A stretch of 64,000 nt of DNA. Source: Pseudomonadota bacterium (GTDB taxonomy: Bacteria > Pseudomonadota > Gammaproteobacteria > UBA9214). The stretch lies in NCBI GenBank assembly GCA_041395565.1, contig JAWLAI010000005.1:186001-250000 (forward strand). The letters are read 5' to 3'. Shown one piece after another: positions 18,677 through 27,182 of the stretch (positions within the stretch are counted from its first letter, which is position 1; the number at the start of each line of letters is the position of its first letter). The notes under the pieces were generated by a model. That model had not been told where the DNA came from. It was given only the letters and a program-made list of their open reading frames with translations, and did not search any database. Position numbers and translations under genes: made by a program.

Positions 18677-19014
18677 GATGCGTTGCCTCCGGGAATCGAA
18701 CATTACCATTGCAATGAACGGGCGGTAATCGAAGACAACAGGCAGCCTCGTGAACTGAATCTAGCACAGGAACTCCGTGATTCAATGGTGTCAGACTCAG
18801 CTGATCGGACGATTTTCGGACAGCACGGCGACCTCTGCCCGCTCCTCTTTGCACCCAGATTCAACTAGATTGAGCATATCCTTCCCGTTAATCTCCGGGG
18901 CGACGGGAAGTAACAAGACACTGTTTGTCACACCGCGGGAGGACCCATGGGACGAACGTCAAAAGCCAATGCGAGGGTTTATCAGAGCAGCGTTTGCCCT
19001 GAAACGCTCATTGC
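18677..19014. other. Gene-less interval with a lone family B half-repeat
   Basis: No gene. TTCAATGGTGTCAGACTC and the following GATCGGACG (18781-18811) match the left arm of the family B REP with a few substitutions, about 26 kb away from the main B field. Confidence 0.5.
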
Positions 19015-19424
19015 CTATTTACTGCTGCAGGCTGTCGCCGGTAGGACAGGCGCGATCACGTCGTAGGCTGGTGTAGCGACACCTGTCACCTGCACCTTGG
19101 CAGACACCCGCCCGTACTGGCAATCGGTCAGTGACGCGCGGCACTGACCCTGACTGCATGAAGCAATAAATTTTTCACTCTTGTTAATACCACACACGTT
19201 GCCGTTGTAACGGCACTGTTTACCCGTCGTGATCCAGTAGCGGACGGTATTGGATGAGTCCTTCCAGGTGATGCCATAGTTGTAGGTCTGCACTCCTGTG
19301 TTACACATGGGCGATTCTGCGAGTTTCAACGCCAATGACTTATCCAGCCGATAGCCGCATAGGACGCGGTGACGCTGAGCAGACCAATGAGCAACAACAG
19401 GCTGATATTGATATTTCTGATCAT
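19015..19424 (-). pseudogene. Small secreted Cys-rich protein, one frameshift
   Basis: Starts at 19424 behind AGGAGA with MIRNINISLLLLIGLLSVTA, a signal peptide or pilin-like hydrophobic N-terminus, then SYA. The frame breaks at the CC of 19355-19356; one added base gives GYRLDKSLALKLAESP and the long frame to 19015, 136 residues in all. The mature part has seven cysteines (PMCNTG, KQCRYNGNVCG, ASCSQGQC, TDCQYG, TACSSK), a pattern of disulfide-bonded secreted proteins. It could be a minor pilin-like or an uncharacterised surface protein. Confidence 0.6.
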
Positions 19425-19698
19425 GGAACTATCTCCTGAAATCCGATCCAGTCGAGCACCTCTCCATACCCGTGGACTTGCTGGTACGGTCACCTGACAC
19501 ACTCATCATATTCGCTGCTAGAACGCAACCAGAATAGATTCTGACCAAGCAAACTGCAGCAGGCGCTTGATTCCAAGCGCGTGAAAGGTTACGCGGATGT
19601 GGTACGTCGCGCCTGTCACCCCGAGGTCGCCTGATTACATCGCGATCACGGCCTGTCCGTACAGAGGCAATCGGTCTTCCGTCCTCTCCGTTTCCGGC

Positions 19699-21591
19699 TT
19701 ACAGCCAGACCTGCAGTCCCAGCTCCAGCACACGGCCTTCCGGCAGGTGATAATAAGCAGTGGCACTTCCGGCATTACGAGCGAGCCACACGAACAGTCG
19801 CTCTTGCCAATACGGCAAGCCTGGCACATCACGCCGTGCAATCAGCGTTTCACGCGCCAACAGGTAGACAACGGAGTCGATATCGACCTGTATGCCCGTA
19901 TGATCACAGAGTTTGAGTGCCACTGGAATATTCGGGGGCTGTGAAAATCCGTAGGTCACGCGTATGCGGAATATACCCTGCCCGAGACTTTCGTATTGAA
20001 GACGCTCACTAGCCGTCACATGCGGCCGGTCAGCGGTAAGCACGGTAAGCAAGATCACGCGCTCATGCAGTACCTGGGTGCATGCCATATGGTGCAGCAG
20101 CGCCGGCGGCACGAAGGCGCCGACATCGCTGGTGAGCACGACCGCCGTACCCGGCACTCGGTATGGCGGCTCGGCTTCGATCTGCGCCAGGAAGTTTTCC
20201 TGCGTGGTAGAGCGGTCCGCCAACCGCCACGCCAGCAGTCTGCGCCCGGCACGCCAGGTCTGCATCAATACGAAGATGCATCCGGCAACCAGCAGCGCAT
20301 ACCAGCCGCCGTCCGGGATCTTCGCCAGATTCGCTGCGAGAAACGCACCGTCCACGATCAGGAACAGCAGGCCAAGCCCGGCCAGCACGGCTAGCCGCCA
20401 GCCGTAGCGCCGTGCGACTGCGACAGCCAGCAGCGTGGTTATGACCATATCCATCGATACTGCCACACCGTAGGCGGAAGCCAACTCATCGGAGGTGCCA
20501 AAACCGACCACTACTGCCAGACAGGCCCCCATCAGCAACCAGTTAACCAACGGCAGGTAAACCTGGCCGGACGACTCAGCCTGAGGGAACAGTACCCGCA
20601 TGCGCGGCAACTGACCCAGGTGGATGGCCTGCCGGGTCAGCGAGAACGTACCGCTGATCACGGCCTGCGAGGCAATGATCGTCGCGACTGTTGCCAATAT
20701 CACGAGCGGCACGACCGCCCAGTCCGGCGCCAGATGGAAAAAAGGCGCCTGGATGGTTTCGGGCTGCTGCATCACCAGCGCCGCCTGCCCCAGATAGTTC
20801 AGCACCAACGCAGGAAACACGATCATCAGCCAGGCGTAGCGGATTGGCGCAATACCGAAATGACCAAGATCAGCGTACAGGGCCTCACCGCCCGTCACAA
20901 CGAGAAACACGGCACCCAGTGTCAGGAATGCAGTATCGCCATGATGTTGCAGAAATGTCACGGCATACCAGGGATTGAACGCCACCAGTACGGCGGGTTG
21001 CAGCATGATGCCGCGCAGACCGAGCACGGCGAGCACCACGAACCAAACGAGCATCATGGGACCGAATAATCGACCGATTCGGCCGGTACCATAGCGCTGC
21101 ACGGCAAACAGGCCGACCAAAATGAGCAACGTCAAGGGCACTACATAATGGGACAGCGCTGGCAGCGCCACATGCAGGCCTTCGACCGCACTCAGCACCG
21201 ATATCGCCGGTGTTATCGTGCCATCACCGTAAAGCAGGCATGCACCGAACAGGCCCAGCAGCATCAGCCTGTAGCGCGCCTCGCGCGGCGTACTGTGCCA
21301 TGGGTTGAGCAGCGCGACCAGCGCGATAATGCCGCCCTCGCCCTGGTTGTCGGCACGCAGCACGAACATCAGGTACTTGATCGAGATGACCAGCACCAGC
21401 GCCCACAGGATCAGCGACAACGTGCCCAGCAGGCTGGCGGCCTCGAGCGCAGGTGAGCCATTGCCGGCAAAGCTTTCGCGCAGCGCGTACAACGGACTGG
21501 TACCTATGTCGCCGAACACCACACCGAGTGCACCGATCAGGGCGGGGCGCAGCTGGGAATCCGTCATGTCAGCCATGTCTGCGCTGCTCAC
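19699..21591 (-). CDS. kup: Low-affinity potassium uptake protein Kup
   Basis: 630-residue K+/H+ symporter of the KUP/HAK/KT family, inner membrane. Family signatures: ALIGALGVVFGDIGTSPLYA at the N-terminus, NQGEGGIIALVAL, LYGDGTITPAISVLSAVEGL, GGEALYADLGHFG and about 12 membrane spans, followed by a cytosolic C-terminal domain of some 150 residues. The start is uncertain between GTG 21591 and ATGs at 21576 and 21567; the residues GDIGTSP are far enough in that function is not affected. A family A half-repeat separates it from the upstream gene. Confidence 0.95.
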   Translation of the reverse strand: MSSADMADMTDSQLRPALIGALGVVFGDIGTSPLYALRESFAGNGSPALEAASLLGTLSLILWALVLVISIKYLMFVLRADNQGEGGIIALVALLNPWHSTPREARYRLMLLGLFGACLLYGDGTITPAISVLSAVEGLHVALPALSHYVVPLTLLILVGLFAVQRYGTGRIGRLFGPMMLVWFVVLAVLGLRGIMLQPAVLVAFNPWYAVTFLQHHGDTAFLTLGAVFLVVTGGEALYADLGHFGIAPIRYAWLMIVFPALVLNYLGQAALVMQQPETIQAPFFHLAPDWAVVPLVILATVATIIASQAVISGTFSLTRQAIHLGQLPRMRVLFPQAESSGQVYLPLVNWLLMGACLAVVVGFGTSDELASAYGVAVSMDMVITTLLAVAVARRYGWRLAVLAGLGLLFLIVDGAFLAANLAKIPDGGWYALLVAGCIFVLMQTWRAGRRLLAWRLADRSTTQENFLAQIEAEPPYRVPGTAVVLTSDVGAFVPPALLHHMACTQVLHERVILLTVLTADRPHVTASERLQYESLGQGIFRIRVTYGFSQPPNIPVALKLCDHTGIQVDIDSVVYLLARETLIARRDVPGLPYWQERLFVWLARNAGSATAYYHLPEGRVLELGLQVWL

Positions 21592-21610
21592 CCTTGCTAA
21601 TATGCAAAAC

Positions 21611-21626
21611 AGGTGTCAGAGCACAT
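21611..21626. repeat. Family A repeat, left half only
   Basis: AGGTGTCAGAGCACAT just upstream of kup; the right arm is missing. Confidence 0.7.
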
Positions 21627-21634
21627 CGTCCACT

Positions 21635-22093
21635 CTAACGCGCCGCATTCGCGTGACGCGTCAGCAGCCGGTCCAGGTGATCGGCAAACTGCTTGCGCTC
21701 CGCCTGGCTGAGTGCCGGCGGCCCGCCGCTGTGTATGCCGCTGGCGCGCAGCGTGTCCATGAAATCGCGGATGTTGAGCCGCTCCCGGATGTTGTCGGCA
21801 CAGTACAGCTCACCACGCGGGCTGAGCGCATGGCCGCCTTTACCGATCACCTCGGCCGCCAGCGGAATGTCGGAGGTGATCACCAGATCCCCACGCTGTA
21901 CGCGTTTAACGATCTCGTTGTCTGCCACGTCAAAACCGGACGCGACCTGCAGCATCCGGATATTGCGCGCTGGGGGCACCCGAACCGCCTGGTTGGCGAC
22001 CAGCGTCAGCTGCAGACCGGTACGCTCGGCTGCGCGAAACAGGATGTCCCTGATCATAACGGGACAGGCGTCAGCATCGACCCAGATGTTCAT
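21635..22093 (-). CDS. YaiI/YqxD family protein (DUF188, UPF0178)
   Basis: 152-residue cytosolic protein. Hallmarks: MNIWVDADACPVMIRDILFR with the acidic DADACP motif at the start, VKRVQRGDLVITSDIPLA (a second aspartate pair) and the LSPRGELY segment. The fold is PIN-like, and a nuclease role has been suggested for the family but not proved. The start is ATG 22093; the upstream extension to 22144 is read entirely from a family A repeat and is not part of the gene. Confidence 0.9.
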   Translation of the reverse strand: MNIWVDADACPVMIRDILFRAAERTGLQLTLVANQAVRVPPARNIRMLQVASGFDVADNEIVKRVQRGDLVITSDIPLAAEVIGKGGHALSPRGELYCADNIRERLNIRDFMDTLRASGIHSGGPPALSQAERKQFADHLDRLLTRHANAAR

Positions 22094-22103
22094 GGCAGAA
22101 AAT

Positions 22104-22146
22104 AGGTGTCCGAGCACATGTCCTGCGTATATTAACTCTGACACCT
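22104..22146. repeat. Family A repeat, complete but short
   Basis: AGGTGTCCGAGCACATGTCC and GTATATTAACTCTGACACCT form the inverted pair; the right arm has lost about 10 bases. Located 11 bases upstream of the DUF188 start. Confidence 0.8.
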
Positions 22147-22375
22147 TCTTAATGCCGCGTCTCCGGCCGGAGACAGGCAGAGGCTTTGTCCTTCAGGCGG
22201 TTAGCCACTCCCCGGCGGATAGCGTCGTAATCCGGCAACAGGCGGCGCCATTTTTCTGCACCGGAATCCTGCTGACAGCCAGTCGCACGATGGCAAGCCG
22301 CTGAAGTTAAAAGACCTAACTGGGCTTGGCAAGGGAATTGCTCGGTCCTGTTGTGAGCCGGAAACGCCCGGCGTC

Positions 22376-22399
22376 TGCGCATGCGCATGCGCATGCGCA
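22376..22399. repeat. Alternating purine-pyrimidine tandem repeat (TGCGCA)4
   Basis: Four perfect copies of TGCGCA, 24 bases, self-complementary and strictly alternating. Such tracts can form cruciform or Z-DNA. It lies 43 bases before the glycine-zipper gene. Confidence 0.85.
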
Positions 22400-22442
22400 G
22401 GACGATTATCTTTCACCCCATTCTGTTGCCAGAGGAAATCCA

Positions 22443-22994
22443 GTGAACAAATCAACACTCACGGGAGTCGTTGCCGGCGTGATCATCGCGACGGCCGGCG
22501 GCACCATCGCCGGTTACAACATGCTCTCCGGCGAGGAGCCGGCATTTGCCGAAGTCCTCGATGTCAAAGAGGTCAAGACGACGGTGCAGGTGCCGCGCGA
22601 AGTCTGCGAGGACGTGGCGGTCAACCGGCAAAGGCCGGCACAGGACCAGCATAAGGTGGTGGGCACCGTGGCCGGCGCAGTACTCGGTGGTGTGCTGGGC
22701 AATCAGCTCGGCGGCGGCAGCGGCAGGAAACTGGCGACTGTTGCGGGTGCCGTGGCCGGCGGTTATGCCGGCAACAAGGTGCAGGAAAATATGCAGGCGA
22801 ACAGCACCTACACGACGACCGAAAACCGCTGCCACACCCAGATCGACTACCGGGAGGAAGTGGCCGGCTACGATGTCAGCTACCGGATCGGAGACAAGCT
22901 TGGCACCACCCGCATGGACCGCGCGCCCGGCGCGCGTATTCCGGTCGAGGACGGCAAGCTGGTACTGACCGAGAGCGGAGACACCGTCCGCTGA
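22443..22994 (+). CDS. Glycine-zipper 2TM domain protein
   Basis: 183-residue envelope protein. One N-terminal hydrophobic segment (TLTGVVAGVIIATAGGTIAG), a central glycine zipper VGTVAGAVLGGVLGNQLGGG then TVAGAVAGGYAGNKVQENM, and a C-terminal YREEVAGYDVSYRIGDK typical of the SlyB/Rickettsia 17-kDa antigen group. There is no lipobox, so it is anchored by the N-terminal helix. The start is GTG 22443, set by AGAGGA six bases upstream. Probably affects outer-membrane integrity. Confidence 0.85.
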   Translation: MNKSTLTGVVAGVIIATAGGTIAGYNMLSGEEPAFAEVLDVKEVKTTVQVPREVCEDVAVNRQRPAQDQHKVVGTVAGAVLGGVLGNQLGGGSGRKLATVAGAVAGGYAGNKVQENMQANSTYTTTENRCHTQIDYREEVAGYDVSYRIGDKLGTTRMDRAPGARIPVEDGKLVLTESGDTVR

Positions 22995-23019
22995 CACGCC
23001 GGTGTCGATCGACGATCAG

Positions 23020-23067
23020 GGCCAGAGCGCAATTTCCGCTTTGCTGCTGCACTGCTGCGCTCTGACC
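23020..23067. repeat. Family A-like palindrome (diverged)
   Basis: GCCAGAGCGCAATTTCCGCT and its partner TGCGCTCTGACCC lie between the convergent glycine-zipper and secreted-protein genes. Confidence 0.55.
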
Positions 23068-23095
23068 CGTCTCGCGCGGGATGCGAGCTGGCCTT

Positions 23096-23629
23096 TCATT
23101 GCTGACGAAACGAGCCGGTGAACTCTGCCACCTCCACGCCATCCGCGCTCACGATGGAACGGATATTCAGGTAACTGGCAGAGGAGAGGTCGAGCACCAC
23201 GTTTTCAGCCATTTCCTTGCCCTCCTGCTGCCAGTTTAAACTGGCCAGCAGGGTGTCAGGATTTCTCCACTTGACCAGGTGGTCATGCGTTTCCCCGGCG
23301 TTGCTCACTGCGTACCAGTGTCCCGTACCGGTAACGGGGTCAACGCCGAACAGGTCGGTCTCGGACAGCACCAGATTACCGCCCTGATCACGTCCGTCCA
23401 TGCGGCACAGCACGGCCCGACCGTCGGAAACCTTTTCGCACTCCAGACGCAGCGTGAGCGGAGTCTGCCGGCCCTTGTCGCTCGTGCCGCCCTCCCCCAA
23501 CCAGTTTCCGACCAGGCCGAAAAACGCCGTCGCTGACGGTGTCGGGGAAGCTGCGGCCGTACTCGCCAGAGACAGGCCGACCAGCAGCGCAAGAACGCCA
23601 ACGGCGAACGGCCGGGAAGCAGGAAACAT
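23096..23629 (-). CDS. Secreted hypothetical protein (DUF1579-like fold possible)
   Basis: 177 residues with a Sec signal peptide (VGVLALLVGLSLASTAAA). The mature part is about 150 residues of alternating strands: FGLVGNWLGEGGTSDKG, LTLRLECEKVSDGRAVLCRM, GHWYAVSNAGETHDHLVKW. The GxW start and the repeated beta strands resemble lipocalin-like DUF1579 domains that bind small hydrophobic molecules, but I am not certain. Single gene, convergent with the glycine-zipper gene. Confidence 0.65.
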   Translation of the reverse strand: MFPASRPFAVGVLALLVGLSLASTAAASPTPSATAFFGLVGNWLGEGGTSDKGRQTPLTLRLECEKVSDGRAVLCRMDGRDQGGNLVLSETDLFGVDPVTGTGHWYAVSNAGETHDHLVKWRNPDTLLASLNWQQEGKEMAENVVLDLSSASYLNIRSIVSADGVEVAEFTGSFRQQ

Positions 23630-23910
23630 GGCTCTCTCCGGAGCAATCCGGGGCCGGCGGAATACCGGCCGCGCGGGGCACGGTATTCGTACACCGGCAG
23701 CAGCGGCGTGTAAAGAGATTGCGGGGACGGCGGCGGTATTTCATACGACCTTCCCCGCCCCATCCAACCGGGCCGCGCAGGCAACGCGAGTCAGATAGTC
23801 GTCGCTGCGCCCGTCGCCCAAAGGCCGTCAGTCAAAACCGCAAACTCAGCCGGGTGGGCAGGATGTTCATCGCCTCCGCCCCTTCGTTCGCGCTGCGCTG
23901 GGATTAGGAT

Positions 23911-24009
23911 TTAAAACAGTGCATGTTCCACGATCAGGATGACCGGCGGCGTCAAGGCCGCCACCAGCATCAATACGGCACAAACTGAAATCAATACCGT
24001 CCGCACCAT
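23911..24009 (-). CDS. Putative 32-residue membrane peptide
   Basis: MVRTVLISVCAVLMLVAALT followed by PPVILIVEHALF. One hydrophobic helix. A near-perfect GGGAGG Shine-Dalgarno lies 8 bases before the ATG (24007-24009 on the minus strand), which argues that it is translated. Unknown function. Confidence 0.5.
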   Translation of the reverse strand: MVRTVLISVCAVLMLVAALTPPVILIVEHALF

Positions 24010-24153
24010 GAGTAACCTCCCGGCACGCCAACTTTTGATGACCACAGTGCCAACCACAGTCAGTCTTGCATTGGACGCGGTATGAACAGGTATAGTTCAC
24101 GGGAGGCCGGATTGCACATGAATAATGCTGCCACGAGGCGATCCTGTAGAATC

Positions 24154-24359
24154 AGGTGTCGGAACACATTTCCTGCTTATATTAGAACCTATCTCAAAAT
24201 TGGTATAAGTATTCTTACATCGTCATGCCCGCGCAGGCGGGCATCCAGAAAACCCGCGCAATACTGGATTCCGGCCTGCGCCGGAATGACGAAAAACATG
24301 GCCGCCGCAGGATCTTCCAATTTTAAGATAGGTTCTAGTAAGAAATGTGCTCTGACACC
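24154..24359. repeat. Family A repeat interrupted by a MITE
   Basis: Left arm 24154-24182 (AGGTGTCGGAACACATTTCC...) and right arm 24338-24359 (AAATGTGCTCTGACACC) are separated by the D element. Removing 24183-24335 restores a normal 50-base family A palindrome with TATATTA at the centre. Confidence 0.85.
24183..24337. mobile_element. MITE-like element D, copy 1
   Basis: 155 bases. The 21-base terminal inverted repeats (TAGAACCTATCTCAAAATTG...) differ at one position; the outer TA is probably the duplicated target, as in IS630/Tc1-type insertions. The interior is a GC-rich hairpin, CGTCATGCCCGCGCAGGCGG ... CCGGCCTGCGCCGGAATGAC. No coding capacity. Confidence 0.8.
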
Positions 24360-24360
24360 C

Positions 24361-25257
24361 TTACGGATTACTGCCCTCGATCCACTTGCGCAGCCGGTTG
24401 GAGTCGCCGAAGGGTGTCAGCTTGCCGAAGGAGTTGAGCAGCACGATGGTGAGCGGCTGATCGTCGATCTCGGCCTGCATCACGAGGCAGCGCCCGGACT
24501 CGTTGATGTAACCGGTCTTGCTGAGCTGGATGTCCCAGCTCCCCTTCCTCACCAGCGGATTGGTGTTGTTGAACACGAGATCACCGCGGCCCTTGTAGGG
24601 CCGGACCCTGGCCGAACGGGTGGTGGTGGCTTGACGGATCAGCGGGTAGGTCATGGCAGCGCGCACCATCCTGGCCGTGTCGCGGGCGGAGGCCACATTG
24701 CCGGGATCGAGTCCGGCCGGATCCTTGAAATGACTGGTCTGCATACCGAGCGCAGCCGCCTTTCTGTTCATGGCCTCGACGAATGCCGCCTTGCCCTCCG
24801 GCCATGAGCTGGCAAGGGCGCTGGCAGCCCGGTTTTCGGATGACATCAATGCCAGTTGCAGCAGCTGTTTGCGCGTCAGTACCGCGCCCGACTGCAGCCG
24901 CGAACCGGTCAACTGGATCAGATCCCGGTCATCCTTGGTGATGGTGATCTTTTCCTGCAAATCGAGGCCGCTGTCCAGGATGACCATCGCCGTCATCAGC
25001 TTGGTGATCGAGGCGATGGGACGCGGTTCGCTCTCGTGCCGGGAATAGACTTCCGCGCCATTCCGATCCAGCACCAGCACCGCGTCCGACTTGAGCTGCA
25101 GTTTCTTCGGGTTCAGCGTGCGCCAGCGCGCCGCCGTGGCTGCCTGCGCGCTGCTGCCGGCCTGCAGTTCCGCGAGCTGCACAGTGCCATCCGCTGCCAG
25201 CGCCGGCCCCGCGGATATGATCAGTGACAGACAGCCGGATACGAGAAGTCGCTTCAT
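24361..25257 (-). CDS. pbpG: D-alanyl-D-alanine endopeptidase PbpG (PBP7)
   Basis: 298-residue periplasmic penicillin-binding protein of family S11 that cleaves peptidoglycan cross-links. Sec signal peptide MKRLLVSGCLSLIISAGPAL. Active-site motifs: S83-ITK86 (SxxK nucleophile), SEN (SxN) in LMSSENRAAS, and KTG in LSKTGYINESG. The length and the absence of the C-terminal membrane anchor of DacA/C fit PBP7. The start at 25257 gives the signal peptide; the 53-codon extension upstream is not conserved. Its stop touches the family A repeat. Confidence 0.92.
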   Translation of the reverse strand: MKRLLVSGCLSLIISAGPALAADGTVQLAELQAGSSAQAATAARWRTLNPKKLQLKSDAVLVLDRNGAEVYSRHESEPRPIASITKLMTAMVILDSGLDLQEKITITKDDRDLIQLTGSRLQSGAVLTRKQLLQLALMSSENRAASALASSWPEGKAAFVEAMNRKAAALGMQTSHFKDPAGLDPGNVASARDTARMVRAAMTYPLIRQATTTRSARVRPYKGRGDLVFNNTNPLVRKGSWDIQLSKTGYINESGRCLVMQAEIDDQPLTIVLLNSFGKLTPFGDSNRLRKWIEGSNP

Positions 25258-25668
25258 GGTCAACAGGGTCCTCGGCCGAGGGGCGCTTTGAGTGAGGCTG
25301 GATTGGGCGCCAATGATACAGGGGGCGGTAGCGGGATTCACCTCCCCTGCGCCACTCCGCCCCCATTCGGGGCAGCAGCGGATGGAGGGTTTAACCGCAT
25401 TCACTCCAGCCATCACCCGGCACCCGGTTCAGAGTCACAATTTCGTAACCTATCTCAAAATCCCGGTTTGCTTTGCAGCAACATCCGGCGTCATTCCCGC
25501 GTAGGCAGTAATCCAGCGTGTACCCGCGTTCCGGCTGCCCGCCCGCGCAGGCATGACGGTCCATAGCAACTCGCCCTGTCATGAGACAGGTTCCAGTCAG
25601 TATACTGTCCCCGGCATTCTCCCATGTTGCAACATAGCGAAACCTTCAACGATTAGCGGACTCTGTGC
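25258..25668. other. Gene-less divergent region with a decayed D element
   Basis: Between pbpG and glgC. It holds a decayed MITE (25446-25593) listed separately and otherwise only the two promoters, which I could not place. Confidence 0.5.
25446..25593. mobile_element. MITE-like element D, decayed copy 3
   Basis: TAACCTATCTCAAAATCC on the left and TGAGACAGGTTCC on the right are diverged D termini. The interior keeps CGTCATTCCCGCGTAGGCAG and GCGCAGGCATGACGG. About 148 bases. Confidence 0.6.
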
Positions 25669-26943
25669 ATGTACGACACTAACCCTCAACGTTTCGTCAG
25701 CTTGCTGACACGCAAGACACTTGCGTTGGTATTGGCGGGTGGCCGCGGTTCCCGGCTGCATGAGCTGACAGCCTGGCGCGCCAAACCTGCGGTATTTTTT
25801 GGCGGGAAGTTTCGCATCATCGATTTTGCACTGTCGAATGCGATCAACTCGGGTATCCGCCGCGTAGGCGTACTGACCCAGTACAAGGCGCACTCGCTCG
25901 TCCGGCATATCGGCGAGGGCTGGGGCGGATTCAAGCGGGTACTGCGCGAATTCGTCGAAGTGCTCCCGGCCTCGCAGCGCATCGATACCGACTGGTACCG
26001 GGGCACTGCCGACGCAATCTACCAGAACCTGGACATTATCAATACGCATAACCCGGAGTTCGTCCTGATCCTCTCCGGCGATCACGTGTACAAGATGGAC
26101 TACGGCACCATGCTGGCCTTTCACAGCGAACAACATGCCGATCTCACGATCCTGTGCATCGAACTTCCCATCAGCGAGGCTGCCGGCACCTTCGGAGTTA
26201 TCGAGGTGGATGAAAGCGGCCGGGTGATCGGTTTCGAGGAAAAACCGGCGCATCCAAAGCCCATACCTGGCCAGCCGGGCAGGTGCATGGCCTCCATGGG
26301 CAACTACGTGTTCAATGCCGACATACTGTGCGACCGGTTGATCAGCGATGCCGGCGACAGCGCGTCCAATCACGACTTCGGCCATGACATCATTCCGAAG
26401 CTCATCACGACGCACAGGGTGTTTGCATTTCCGTTCCGCGACCCGGCAACCGGCAAGCAGGCCTACTGGCGGGATGTCGGCACCCTGGATGCCTACTGGG
26501 AAGCGAACATGGAGCTGCTTGGTATCACGCCCGAACTGGATCTCTATGACAAGGAATGGCCGATACTGACCGACCAGCCCCAGCTGCCGTCGGCCAAGTT
26601 CGTACACAACGTCGAAGATCGCCGCGGCATGGCGGTTGATTCGATCGTCTCCGGCGGCTGCATCATATCCGGCGCCAAACTGGATCGGGCGCTGCTGTTT
26701 TCCAATGTCAGGGTCCACTCCTATGCCCATGTCGAGCAGACCGTGGTGATGCCCGACGTGAACATCGGACGCAATGCGCACATATACCGCACGATTATCG
26801 ACCGCGGCTGCGATATCCCGGAAAACGTGACCATCGGCGCAAACCACGACGAGGATCGGCAGCGCGGCTTCCGCGTGACAGACAAGGGGATCGTACTGGT
26901 GACACCGGACATGCTGAAGCAATCAACCCATTCGATTCGCTAG
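25669..26943 (+). CDS. glgC: Glucose-1-phosphate adenylyltransferase (ADP-glucose pyrophosphorylase)
   Basis: 424 residues; first committed step of glycogen synthesis, ATP + glucose-1-P to ADP-glucose. N-terminal nucleotidyltransferase: LALVLAGGRGSRLHELT, KPAVFFGGKFRIIDFALSN, GTADAIYQNLD, LSGDHVYKMDY, IGFEEKP (substrate Lys) and YWRDVGTLDAYWEANM. C-terminal left-handed beta-helix: VDSIVSGGCIISGAKLDRAL. The N-terminal arginines of the allosteric site (TRKTLALVL) are present. No other glycogen gene is nearby. Full length. Confidence 0.96.
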   Translation: MYDTNPQRFVSLLTRKTLALVLAGGRGSRLHELTAWRAKPAVFFGGKFRIIDFALSNAINSGIRRVGVLTQYKAHSLVRHIGEGWGGFKRVLREFVEVLPASQRIDTDWYRGTADAIYQNLDIINTHNPEFVLILSGDHVYKMDYGTMLAFHSEQHADLTILCIELPISEAAGTFGVIEVDESGRVIGFEEKPAHPKPIPGQPGRCMASMGNYVFNADILCDRLISDAGDSASNHDFGHDIIPKLITTHRVFAFPFRDPATGKQAYWRDVGTLDAYWEANMELLGITPELDLYDKEWPILTDQPQLPSAKFVHNVEDRRGMAVDSIVSGGCIISGAKLDRALLFSNVRVHSYAHVEQTVVMPDVNIGRNAHIYRTIIDRGCDIPENVTIGANHDEDRQRGFRVTDKGIVLVTPDMLKQSTHSIR

Positions 26944-26951
26944 CGATGATT

Positions 26952-27105
26952 GGTGTCAAAGCGCAATTCCCGCTTCTATTATTGAGAATTACATAAATGG
27001 TTGACAATATTTGCCGTCATTCCGGCCATGCGAGCTTGGCGAGCGCGAGCCGGAATCCAGAGAATATAGTGCATATCTGGATTCCCGCCTGCGCGGGAAT
27101 GACGG
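26952..27105. repeat. Family A half-repeat followed by a CGTCATTCC palindrome
   Basis: GGTGTCAAAGCGCAATTCCC (26952 on) is a diverged A arm. It is followed at 27014-27105 by a long inverted repeat, CCGTCATTCCGGCC ... CGCGGGAATGACGG, of the same kind found inside the D elements and at 61043-61110. A possible right A arm (CCAGACACC) lies at 27161-27170. Confidence 0.6.
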
Positions 27106-27182
27106 TAGTAAACAGTTTGACTGTCACTCATATATGCAAGCCTCAATAGCGCGCAACGCGCCCAGACACCGTTGGTGACGCT

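Noticed and set aside
22376..22399. Frame reading His-Ala-His-Ala through the alternating tract as an N-terminal extension of the glycine-zipper protein
   Set aside because: A better start (GTG 22443 with AGAGGA) lies downstream and the extension would be encoded by the simple repeat only.
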